Assembly: GCA_963823245.1 (NCBI GenBank)
Contig: CAWGKQ010000004.1
Coordinates: 186,001 to 250,000, forward strand
Direction of reading: 5' to 3'
Length of the DNA stretch: 64,000 bases
DNA from: JAWVFM01 sp963823245
GTDB lineage: Bacteria; Actinomycetota; Thermoleophilia; Solirubrobacterales; 70-9
Part shown: positions 36,081 through 42,639 of the stretch, piece after piece
Layout of the letters: each line of letters starts with the position of its first letter
How positions within the stretch are numbered: position 1 is the first letter of the stretch
Notes under the pieces: model-generated
Told to the model about the DNA's origin: nothing
Databases searched by the model: none
Seen by the model: the letters and a program-made list of their open reading frames with translations, nothing else
Made by a program: the position numbers and the translations under genes

Positions 36081-37451
36081 CTAGAGCGTGGGGAGGTAGC
36101 GCTCGAGCTCCCAGCGGCTGACCTGGATCCGGTACTCCTCCCACTCCTCGCGCTTGAGGTCGACGTAGCGCGGGAAGATGTGCTCGCCCAACGCCTTGCG
36201 CACGAGCTCCGACTCCGCCAGCACCTCGATCGCCTCTCCGAGCGTCTCCGGGAGTTGCTCGATGCCGCGCTCGACGCGCTCGTCGTGGCTCAGGTCGTAG
36301 AGGTTGCGCTCCATCGGCTCCGGCAGCTCGTAGCCCTTCTCGATCCCCTCGAGGCCCGCGTGCAGCATCGCCGCGAACGTGGTGTACGGGTTGCAGGAGG
36401 GGTCCGGGCAGCGCAGCTCGCAGCGGGTCGCCTGCTCCTTGCCGGGGTGGTAGACCGGCACGCGAACCAGCGCGGAGCGGTTGCGCTGCGACCACGCGAC
36501 GTAGACCGGTGCCTCGTAGCCGGGAACCAGGCGCTTGTAGCTGTTTACGTTCGGCGCGAACAGCGCAGCGATCTCGCGGGCGTGCTTCAGCAGGCCGGCG
36601 ATGTACGACTTGGCCGTCGCCGAGAGGTGGTGGTCGCCCGCCTCGTCGTAGAACGCGTTCTTGCCGTCCTTGAAGAGCGACTGGTGGGTATGCATCCCGG
36701 AGCCGTTCTCGCCGAACAGCGGCTTCGGCATGAAGGTGGCGTAGACGCCGTGCTGGGCGGCGACCTCCTTGACCGCGATGCGGTAGGCCATGGCGTTGTC
36801 CGACATCCGCAGGCCCTCGGCGTAGCGCATGTCGATCTCGTGCTGCGACGGCCCCACCTCGTGGTGCGTGTACTCGACCGGGATGCCGAGCGTCTTCAGC
36901 GCATTGACGGTGTCGCGGCGAAGGTCGGAGCCCGCATCGAGCGTCGTCAGGTCGAAGTACCCGCCCTTGTCGAGGATCACCGGCACGCCGTCGGGGCCGA
37001 GCTCGTCGGAGGCGAAGTAGAAGAACTCGAGCTCCGGCCCGATGTTGAACGTGTCGAAGCCGAGGTTCTCCGCGCGGGCCAGGGCCCGCCGCATCACGTA
37101 GCGCGGGTCACCCTCGTAGGGCTCGCCGCCCGGCTTCAGGACGTCGCAGAACACGCGGGCGACATTGCCCTTGTGGCCGTTCGTCCTCCACGGGAGGACC
37201 GCGTAGGTGTCGGGGTCGGGCATCGCGATCATGTCCGACTCCTCGATCCGGTTGAACCCCGTGATCGACGATCCGTCGAACCCCATTCCCTCCTCGAAGG
37301 CCCCCTCGAGCTCCTCGCGGCCGACTGCGAAGCTCTTCAGCTGGCCGAGTACGTCGGTGAACCAGAAGCGGACGAACTCAACGCCGTCGGACTCGACCTG
37401 CTTCAGCAGGTCGCTGGGGCTCGTCTCGGGCTTGGGAATGGCGACTGACAT
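36081..37451 (-). CDS. glnA: Glutamine synthetase, type I
   Basis: Makes glutamine from glutamate, ammonia and ATP; cytoplasmic dodecamer. ATG at 37451 is chosen because AAGGAG lies about 10 nt upstream. Landmarks: FVRFWFTDVLGQLKSFAV, GMGFDGSSITGFNRIEESDM, FNIGPELEFFYF with the metal-site Glu, THHEVGPSQHEIDMRYAEG, the loop NGSGMHTHQSLFKDGKNAF, LFAPNVNSYKRLVPGYEAPV, SQRNRSALVRVP and ERNLYDLSHDERVE. At 456 residues it is closer to the alpha subtype than to the 468-residue beta type, yet it keeps a Tyr where the beta enzymes are adenylylated (NLYDL). It is clustered with amt and a PucR-like regulator. Confidence 0.96.
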   Translation of the reverse strand: MSVAIPKPETSPSDLLKQVESDGVEFVRFWFTDVLGQLKSFAVGREELEGAFEEGMGFDGSSITGFNRIEESDMIAMPDPDTYAVLPWRTNGHKGNVARVFCDVLKPGGEPYEGDPRYVMRRALARAENLGFDTFNIGPELEFFYFASDELGPDGVPVILDKGGYFDLTTLDAGSDLRRDTVNALKTLGIPVEYTHHEVGPSQHEIDMRYAEGLRMSDNAMAYRIAVKEVAAQHGVYATFMPKPLFGENGSGMHTHQSLFKDGKNAFYDEAGDHHLSATAKSYIAGLLKHAREIAALFAPNVNSYKRLVPGYEAPVYVAWSQRNRSALVRVPVYHPGKEQATRCELRCPDPSCNPYTTFAAMLHAGLEGIEKGYELPEPMERNLYDLSHDERVERGIEQLPETLGEAIEVLAESELVRKALGEHIFPRYVDLKREEWEEYRIQVSRWELERYLPTL

Positions 37452-37578
37452 CAGGGGGTTGCTCCTTGCGTCGTTTGTGGGCATTGGCTTCGCCCGCCGG
37501 CGGGACGCCGTGGCGGGCGAGGCGAGAGAGTGATCAGATTGCGCCGCCCAAACTTAGGGCCAGGCACGCCGCGCGTCT
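37452..37578 (-). promoter_or_regulatory. glnA upstream region with hairpin
   Basis: The glnA leader contains GCCCGCC (37492-37498) pairing with GGCGGGC (37513-37519) around a 14-nt loop, about 40 nt before the start. No PII- or GlnR-type operator is recognisable by eye. Confidence 0.3.
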
Positions 37579-38511
37579 TTATCCCGCTGTCGAGACTTCG
37601 GCGCCGGGGTTTGTACCAGCGGTAGGGAGCAGCACGCCCCCGGGCTCGACAGTGTGGCCACCGGGCTCGACCGACAGCTCGCCCCCCTCCATGGCCCCCT
37701 CGATCGATGCCGCGGGCCTCCCGAGTGCCGCCCAGCGATCGCGAGCATCGGCATGGAGGCCGTCGAGGGCATCGTCGGTATGCAGAGGGTCGTGGTGGAA
37801 GAGGAGCAGGCCGCGCGCGCCGACCCGACTCGCGAAGCCGAGCGTGTCGCCGACGGCCGAGTGGCCCCAGCCCACGTGCTCCGGATACTCCTCGTCGCTG
37901 TACTGGCAGTCGTGTATGAGGAGGTCGGCGTCGCGAGCGAGGTCGAAGCCGGAGATCCACTCGGGCTCGAGACCAGCGAGGGGCGCGCCGAGGGCCGGCT
38001 CGTGGTCGGGGATGTAGCAGAGGGAGGTATCGCCGTCGGTGATGCGGTAGCCCAGCGTCGGCCCACGGTGGGTGACCGCCTCCGCGCGGATCGTCGCCCC
38101 GCCGATCTCCCATTCGCTGGCGGGTGTGTCTGAGAACTCCAGCTCGCACGGCAGCTCGCGCACCTCGACCGGAGAGAGGGGCGCCGAGATGTAGCGGGCG
38201 ATGCGGGCCTCGAGCGAGGCCTCCGGCGAGGCCGGCCCCCAGATCGTGATCTCCGCGTCGCTGCGGAAGCAGGGCGGGAAGAACATCAGGCCCTGGATGT
38301 GGTCGAGGTGCAGGTGGGTGAGGAGGATGCTGATCGTAGGTCGCGCGGAAAGGCCGACGCCGAGGGTCCGGATGCCCGTTCCCGCGTCGAGGATGAGCTG
38401 CTCGCCGCTCGCCAGCGTGACCTGCACACACGAGGTGTTGCCGCCGTAGCGGTTCATCTCGGGCCCGGGAGCCGGAACCGATCCGCGCGCGCCCCACACC
38501 TTGACCTTCAT
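37579..38511 (-). CDS. Metallo-beta-lactamase-fold hydrolase
   Basis: A 310-residue zinc hydrolase of the MBL fold, closest to the phosphodiesterase/RNase Z-like branch (KVKVWGARGSVPAPGPEMNR, YGGNTSCVQVTLASGEQLIL). Metal ligands are seen in LLTHLHLDHIQGLMFFPPC, in EAVTHRGPTLGYRITDGDTS (His), in LCYIPDHEPALG (Asp) and in LLIHDCQYSDEEYPEHVGWG with GHSAVGDTLGFA (His). ATG at 38511 overlaps the TGA of the PAS gene upstream. Cyclic nucleotide, phosphonate or quorum-signal esters are all possible substrates. The link with a PAS sensor hints at signalling. Confidence 0.88.
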   Translation of the reverse strand: MKVKVWGARGSVPAPGPEMNRYGGNTSCVQVTLASGEQLILDAGTGIRTLGVGLSARPTISILLTHLHLDHIQGLMFFPPCFRSDAEITIWGPASPEASLEARIARYISAPLSPVEVRELPCELEFSDTPASEWEIGGATIRAEAVTHRGPTLGYRITDGDTSLCYIPDHEPALGAPLAGLEPEWISGFDLARDADLLIHDCQYSDEEYPEHVGWGHSAVGDTLGFASRVGARGLLLFHHDPLHTDDALDGLHADARDRWAALGRPAASIEGAMEGGELSVEPGGHTVEPGGVLLPTAGTNPGAEVSTAG

Positions 38512-38930
38512 CCCGCCTCCGCCTCGTCGCCGTTCCGCGGCCACCAGAGCACCATGGCCCCGCTCTCCTCCTCGTCCGAGCCGACGAGAGGGAAGGCGCT
38601 GGCCTCGATCGTCCGCTCCTCGCCATTGGCTGACCGGATGCGGAACTCTCCGTGCCCCGGCCGGCCCTCCCGCAGGACGTTCGTCAGCGGCAGCTCCTCC
38701 ACCGGGAGCGGATCACGCTGGTCGCTCAGCGGGCCGAAGGCCCCGGTCCACTCCTCCGCGCTCATCTGCCCGGCCTCCTCGAACGAGCGTCCGAGCAGCG
38801 CGCCGGCGGCCTCGTTGTAGAACAGGAGGCGCGCGTCGCTGTCGACGAGGAACGCCGGGGTCGAGATGCTCGTCAGCAGGTTGCGGGCGAGGATGAGCTC
38901 GAGCGGTTTTTGAGGCCCGTTGTCGGTCAC
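38508..38930 (-). CDS. PAS-domain protein
   Basis: A 140-residue protein that is almost only a PAS sensor domain: LTSISTPAFLVDSDARLLFY, NEAAGALLGRSFEEAGQ, EWTGAFGPLSDQRDPLPVEE, LPLTNVLREGRPGHGEFRI and TIEASAFPLVGSDEEESG. GTG at 38930 has GGCGGA before it. There is no kinase or output domain, so it must act by binding a partner. It overlaps the MBL-fold gene by 4 nt (ATGA), which suggests they are made in equal amounts and may work together. Confidence 0.82.
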   Translation of the reverse strand: MTDNGPQKPLELILARNLLTSISTPAFLVDSDARLLFYNEAAGALLGRSFEEAGQMSAEEWTGAFGPLSDQRDPLPVEELPLTNVLREGRPGHGEFRIRSANGEERTIEASAFPLVGSDEEESGAMVLWWPRNGDEAEAG

Positions 38931-38989
38931 TCCGCCGAGGATTCTTCCACCCCGGGCGTGTCCGTGTGCGATTTGCCGCGAGCGCGGCG

Positions 38990-39658
38990 CTAGGTGACCG
39001 GCGCGACGAACGTGCGGTTCCCCGCGCGGACGGCGATCGATCGCGCCTGCGAGGGGCGCAGCGAGGTACTGAGCGCGGCGCCGTCGCTCCCGCCCTCGTA
39101 GCGGTACCGGAAGGAGCCGGCCGCGACGCGTGTGCCGTCGGTCCTCCGAAGCCAGACCTCGCAGCGCGTCCCGGGGGTGATGCCGCGCACCTCGAGGCTG
39201 ATTTCGCTGCCCCAGGGACGCGGCGCGAGCGAGGCGCCGATCTCCACCCCGCGCGGCGTCGACGTGAACGCGACCCGCTTCGGCGGCGCGACCGGCTGTG
39301 AGCCCGAGCCGCCCGAGCCGCCCAGCGTGACGACCACGGCCGCCGCCGCCACGCACGCGGCCGCGGCGACCGCGACTCCGAGCCGGATTCGCCGGCGCCT
39401 ACGGGCGCGCCGCTCGGCCCGGATGCCGCGCGCGACCCGGAAGGCGAGCGAACGCGGGGGAGTCGCGCTCGAGTCGAGCTGCTCCAGGTCCGCGAGCGGC
39501 AGTGCCTCTGCCACCGGGACCAGCAGCTCGAGCTCGGCGCGGCACTCGGCGCAGCCGTCGAGATGCGCCTCGACGGCTGCGCGCTCGTCGGCATCCAGAT
39601 GGTCCAGCACGAAGGAGCCGAGCTCCTCGCGCCATCGCCTGCAGTCGTCAGCCCTCAT
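38990..39658 (-). CDS. Zinc-finger anti-sigma factor
   Basis: A single-span anti-sigma protein of 222 residues. The N-terminal ZAS domain has the H-x3-C-x2-C motif in VEAHLDGCAECRAELELL. A basic region and one span (IRLGVAVAAAACVAAAAVVV) follow, then an external domain with TPGTRCEVWLRRTDGTRVAA and AGSFRYRYEGGSDGAALS, like the DUF-type anti-sigma C-terminal domain. It overlaps the sigma gene by 11 nt, so both are made together, and it should hold the sigma factor at the membrane until a signal releases it. Confidence 0.9.
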   Translation of the reverse strand: MRADDCRRWREELGSFVLDHLDADERAAVEAHLDGCAECRAELELLVPVAEALPLADLEQLDSSATPPRSLAFRVARGIRAERRARRRRRIRLGVAVAAAACVAAAAVVVTLGGSGGSGSQPVAPPKRVAFTSTPRGVEIGASLAPRPWGSEISLEVRGITPGTRCEVWLRRTDGTRVAAGSFRYRYEGGSDGAALSTSLRPSQARSIAVRAGNRTFVAPVT

Positions 39659-40157
39659 ACCCCAGCTCCTCGAGCGCGTTGCGCAGAGCTCGCAGCCCGT
39701 AGTAGACCCGGCTCTTGATCGTTCCCTCCGGAACGCCGAGGTCGCCGGCCACCTCGGCGTACGGCCGGCCCTTGAGGTACGTCTCGACGATCACCTGGCG
39801 GTGCGACGTGCCGATCCGTCGCAGCGCCTCCTCGACCTGCCAGGCGAGGAGCGCCTGCTCGAGCGGCTCATCGCTGCCCTCGGGAGCCTCGTCGAGCACC
39901 TCCGGCCGCGCCGAGCGCGCTCGCCCGAGGTCGATCACGACGTTGCGGAGGATCGCGAAGAGCCAGGTGCGAAGCGAGCCGAGCTCGGGGTCGAATCGCT
40001 CGCCGGCACGCCAGGCGCGGATGAACGTCTCCTGCACCGCCTCCTCGGCGAGGCCGCTGTCGCGCAGCGAGCGCAGGGCAAAGCCGTAGAGCTCGCCCCC
40101 GTGAGCCGCGTAGGCCTCGCGGACGCGGGCCTCGCCGATCAGCGGGGCCGCGCCCAT
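39648..40157 (-). CDS. ECF RNA polymerase sigma factor
   Basis: An extracytoplasmic-function sigma factor of 169 residues. Region 2 is LYGFALRSLRDSGLAEEAVQ, ETFIRAWRAGERFDPELGSL and RTWLFAILRNVVIDLGRA; region 4 is EALRRIGTSHRQVIVETYLK and GRPYAEVAGDLGVPEGTIKS. Region 1 and region 3 are absent, as expected for the group. ATG at 40157. It is co-transcribed with the zinc-finger anti-sigma gene. No clear self-regulated promoter can be read in the 100 bp upstream, which it shares with the divergent GGDEF gene. Confidence 0.93.
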   Translation of the reverse strand: MGAAPLIGEARVREAYAAHGGELYGFALRSLRDSGLAEEAVQETFIRAWRAGERFDPELGSLRTWLFAILRNVVIDLGRARSARPEVLDEAPEGSDEPLEQALLAWQVEEALRRIGTSHRQVIVETYLKGRPYAEVAGDLGVPEGTIKSRVYYGLRALRNALEELGYEG

Positions 40158-40257
40158 CCGTAAACGCTCTCAGGTTCGCGCATCAAGGGAGATACTGGCA
40201 CCACCGCGGCGAGGTTCAAACCTCAAGTGAGCTACGGGCGCCGCCGATACGTGAGGC

Positions 40258-40746
40258 GTGCGTGCCTCCCGCGAAGCCAAGGCCCGGGCCGCCGCGCTCG
40301 CCGTCGCGCGGGCGCGCGTCGCCGAGCTCGAGGAGCGCCTCGCGGAGGTATCGAGCCGCGACACCGTCGTTCCCGGCCTGCTCTCCCTGGCGGCCTTCCG
40401 GGGCCAGCTCGAGGTCGACGTCAAGCGTGCCCACCGGTACGGCCGAGCGCTCTCGGTTGCGCTGATCGACGTCGACCGCTTCCGCCACCTGAACCTCGAG
40501 CATGGGTACGCGGTCGGCGACGCGGTGCGCGCCGCCGTGGGCGCCGCCATCGCCCGCAGCGTCCGCGGATCGGACCTGGCATGCCGGACCGGAGGCGACG
40601 AGTTCGCCGTCCTCTTCACCGAGACCGGCTCGGGCGCCGCCGCGCGAGCGATGGAGCGCGTCGCCCTCGAGCTCGCGACACGCGCGTTCGCGGCGGGCGC
40701 GGATGGGGCGGCCCGAAACCGCCCCGTGGATTCGAGCGTTACCTAG
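40258..40746 (+). CDS. Truncated GGDEF-domain protein
   Basis: An N-terminal coiled coil (ALAVARARVAELEERLAEVS) precedes a GGDEF domain: LLSLAAFRGQLEVDVKRAHR, YGRALSVALIDVDRFRHLNL and the signature LACRTGGDEFAVLFTETG. The protein ends about 35 residues after the signature, whereas active diguanylate cyclases need another 50-60 residues, including the last strand and helix. It is therefore probably inactive as an enzyme, or a binding module. The stop lies against the convergent DUF5679 gene (4-nt overlap). Start GTG at 40258 is chosen on position only. Confidence 0.75.
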   Translation: MRASREAKARAAALAVARARVAELEERLAEVSSRDTVVPGLLSLAAFRGQLEVDVKRAHRYGRALSVALIDVDRFRHLNLEHGYAVGDAVRAAVGAAIARSVRGSDLACRTGGDEFAVLFTETGSGAAARAMERVALELATRAFAAGADGAARNRPVDSSVT

Positions 40747-40892
40747 TCGACCAGCTTGCCGATCTTGAAGATCTTCGTCCCGCAATCCGGGCACGTGCCC
40801 TTGATCGCCGGACGGCCGTTCTTCATCGTCACCTGCTCCGGGTTCTGGATCTCGACCTTCTTGCGTTCCTTCACGCAGTAACCGGTCGCCAT
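40743..40892 (-). CDS. DUF5679 small zinc-ribbon-like protein
   Basis: A 49-residue protein with a strong ribosome site (AAAGGAG, 6 nt before ATG 40892). It reads ATGYCVKERKKVEIQNPEQV, TMKNGRPAIKGTCPDCGTKI, then FKIGKLVD. Many relatives have two Cys pairs; here the first pair is C-x2-E while the second (CPDC) is kept, so zinc may be bound weakly or not at all. The general role of the family is unknown, though it is widespread in actinomycetotes. It overlaps the GGDEF gene convergently by 4 nt. Confidence 0.85.
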   Translation of the reverse strand: MATGYCVKERKKVEIQNPEQVTMKNGRPAIKGTCPDCGTKIFKIGKLVD

Positions 40893-41043
40893 AGGTAGCT
40901 CCTTTCGAGCCGCTCTCTCGTGTACCCCGGCATGGGCGTCGCCCAGCCGCGCGGCGAACGTAGAGCACGCGGCGGACGATGTACAGGCATGATGAGTGCC
41001 GATTGTTACAAGCAGCGCGGTCGATCGCCCACGTTGCGGGCTC
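40893..41043. other. 151-bp intergenic region
   Basis: Upstream of DUF5679 and downstream of rhodanese. It contains the DUF5679 ribosome site and no recognisable RNA gene. No strong promoter was read. Confidence 0.4.
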
Positions 41044-41394
41044 CTAGGTGGGGCGAACCTCGGCGACCTCGCCGTCGAACGGCAACCCGGCCGCGACCCA
41101 CGCCTGAAGCCCCCCCTCGACGTGGTAGGCGTCCCAGCCCGCAGTCCTGAACGCCTCGGCCGCCATGCCAGAGCGGTTGCCGGCCCGGCAGACGAAGAGG
41201 ATCGGACGGTCACGGCTGAGCTCATCGGCGCGCGCGGTCAGCTCGTTGACCTCGACGTGGCGCGAGGTGTCGAGGTGGCCGGCATCCCACTCGTAGTCGC
41301 GTCTCACGTCCACGACCTCGGCCTCGCCACCGTCGACGAGCTCGGCGGCCTTCGCGGGTGTCAGGTGGATGCTGACCGTGGCTTCCTCGCTCAC
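41044..41394 (-). CDS. Rhodanese-domain sulfurtransferase
   Basis: A single-domain rhodanese of 116 residues, moving sulfane sulfur via a persulfide. Motifs: LTPAKAAELVDGGEAEVVDV, RRDYEWDAGHLDTSRHVEVN and the active-site loop PILFVCRAGNRSGMAAEAF with catalytic Cys, followed by GWDAYHVEGGLQAWVAAGLP. The loop CRAGNRS is a standard six-residue GlpE-type cradle. GTG at 41394 has GGGTGAG before it. Divergent from the thiolase gene with about 60 nt between. Cytoplasmic; exact acceptor unknown. Confidence 0.92.
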   Translation of the reverse strand: MSEEATVSIHLTPAKAAELVDGGEAEVVDVRRDYEWDAGHLDTSRHVEVNELTARADELSRDRPILFVCRAGNRSGMAAEAFRTAGWDAYHVEGGLQAWVAAGLPFDGEVAEVRPT

Positions 41395-41455
41395 CTCACC
41401 CAGCTTATCCGTACCATTGCGCCCTTCCGCCCGCGACTCGAAGGAGCCCAGCCAG

Positions 41456-42616
41456 ATGCCCGAAGCCGTGATCGTCGATGCCGTCCGCAGCCCGATCGGA
41501 CGCGCGTTCAAGGGATCGCTCGCCCAGGTTCGACCCGACGAGACGGCCGCCTACGTGGTCGACCAGCTCCTCGAGCGGAACCCGGACGTCGACCCTGCGC
41601 TCATCGAGGACGTCTTCTGCGGCTGCGGCATGCCGCAGGGCCTTCAGGCCTTCAACATCGGCCGGATCATCGTCCTGCTCTCCGAGAAGCTCAGCCAGGA
41701 GACCAACGGCGTCACGATCTCCCGCTACTGCGCGTCCAGCCTCGATGCCATCCGCCATGCCGCGAACGCCGTGAAGGCTGGAGAGGGCGACGCCTACATC
41801 GCCGCCGGGGTCGAGTGGGTCAGCCGCTACAACGAACGCACCGAGCCGGCCGGCGTCGCTGACCAGAACCCCAAGCTCCAGGGCAACGACGGCACGCCCA
41901 ACGCCTACATCGAGATGGGGCTCACGGCCGTCAACGTCGCGAACCGCTACGAGGTGAGCCGCGCCGATATGGACAAGTACGCGCAGCGCTCGCAGGAGCT
42001 CGCGGTCGGCTCGCAGGAGTCCGGCTTCTTCGACCGCGAGATCGTCCCGGTCGCCGACCACGAGGGCAACGAGGTCGCGAAGGACGACGGCCCGCGCGCG
42101 AGCTCGACGCTGGAGAAGCTCGCGGAGCTGCCCGAGGCGTTCGGAGGTGGCGGCGTCACGGCGGGCAACTCCTGCCCGTTGAACGACGGCGCGGCTGCTG
42201 CCCTAGTCATGTCGGATGCGAAGGCGAAGGAGCTCGGCCTTACGCCCCGGGCGAAGCTCGTGACCGCCGCGACGATCGGCAACGAGCCCGAGTACATGGG
42301 CGTAGCGCCGATCGGCGCGATCAAGAAGGTCCTCGACCGCGCCGGGATGACGATGGACGACATCGGGACCGTCGAGCTCAACGAGGCGTTCGCCGCCCAG
42401 GTGATCCCGATCATGGCCGAATGCGACATCCCGCTCGAAAAGCTCAACACCCACGGCGGCGCGATCGCCCTGGGGCATCCGTTCGGGATGACCGGCGCGA
42501 GGATCATGACCACGCTCCTGAACGTCATGGAGACCGACGACCACGAGGTCGGCCTCGAGACGATGTGCGTCGCCGGGGGGCAGGGCGAGGCGATGGTCGT
42601 CGAGCGCTTGGGCTAG
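41456..42616 (+). CDS. Thiolase (acetyl-CoA C-acyltransferase)
   Basis: A degradative-type thiolase of 386 residues, cleaving 3-ketoacyl-CoA in beta-oxidation. ATG at 41456 has AAGGAG 10 nt upstream. The nucleophile Cys92 is in TISRYCASSLDAIRHAA, the other active residues are in NTHGGAIALGHPFGMTG (His) and ETMCVAGGQGEAMVVERL (Cys). ELNEAFAAQVIPIM is also diagnostic. The frame is unbroken. It shares a neighbourhood with an acyl-CoA dehydrogenase, a crotonase and a thioesterase, though not in one operon. Confidence 0.95.
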   Translation: MPEAVIVDAVRSPIGRAFKGSLAQVRPDETAAYVVDQLLERNPDVDPALIEDVFCGCGMPQGLQAFNIGRIIVLLSEKLSQETNGVTISRYCASSLDAIRHAANAVKAGEGDAYIAAGVEWVSRYNERTEPAGVADQNPKLQGNDGTPNAYIEMGLTAVNVANRYEVSRADMDKYAQRSQELAVGSQESGFFDREIVPVADHEGNEVAKDDGPRASSTLEKLAELPEAFGGGGVTAGNSCPLNDGAAAALVMSDAKAKELGLTPRAKLVTAATIGNEPEYMGVAPIGAIKKVLDRAGMTMDDIGTVELNEAFAAQVIPIMAECDIPLEKLNTHGGAIALGHPFGMTGARIMTTLLNVMETDDHEVGLETMCVAGGQGEAMVVERLG

Positions 42617-42639
42617 GCGCTAGAGGGGCTCAGCGCACC

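Noticed and set aside
40195..40235. GGTTCAAACC motif resembling a tRNA T-loop
   Set aside because: No matching acceptor stem or anticodon arm on either strand; it is only a short inverted repeat.
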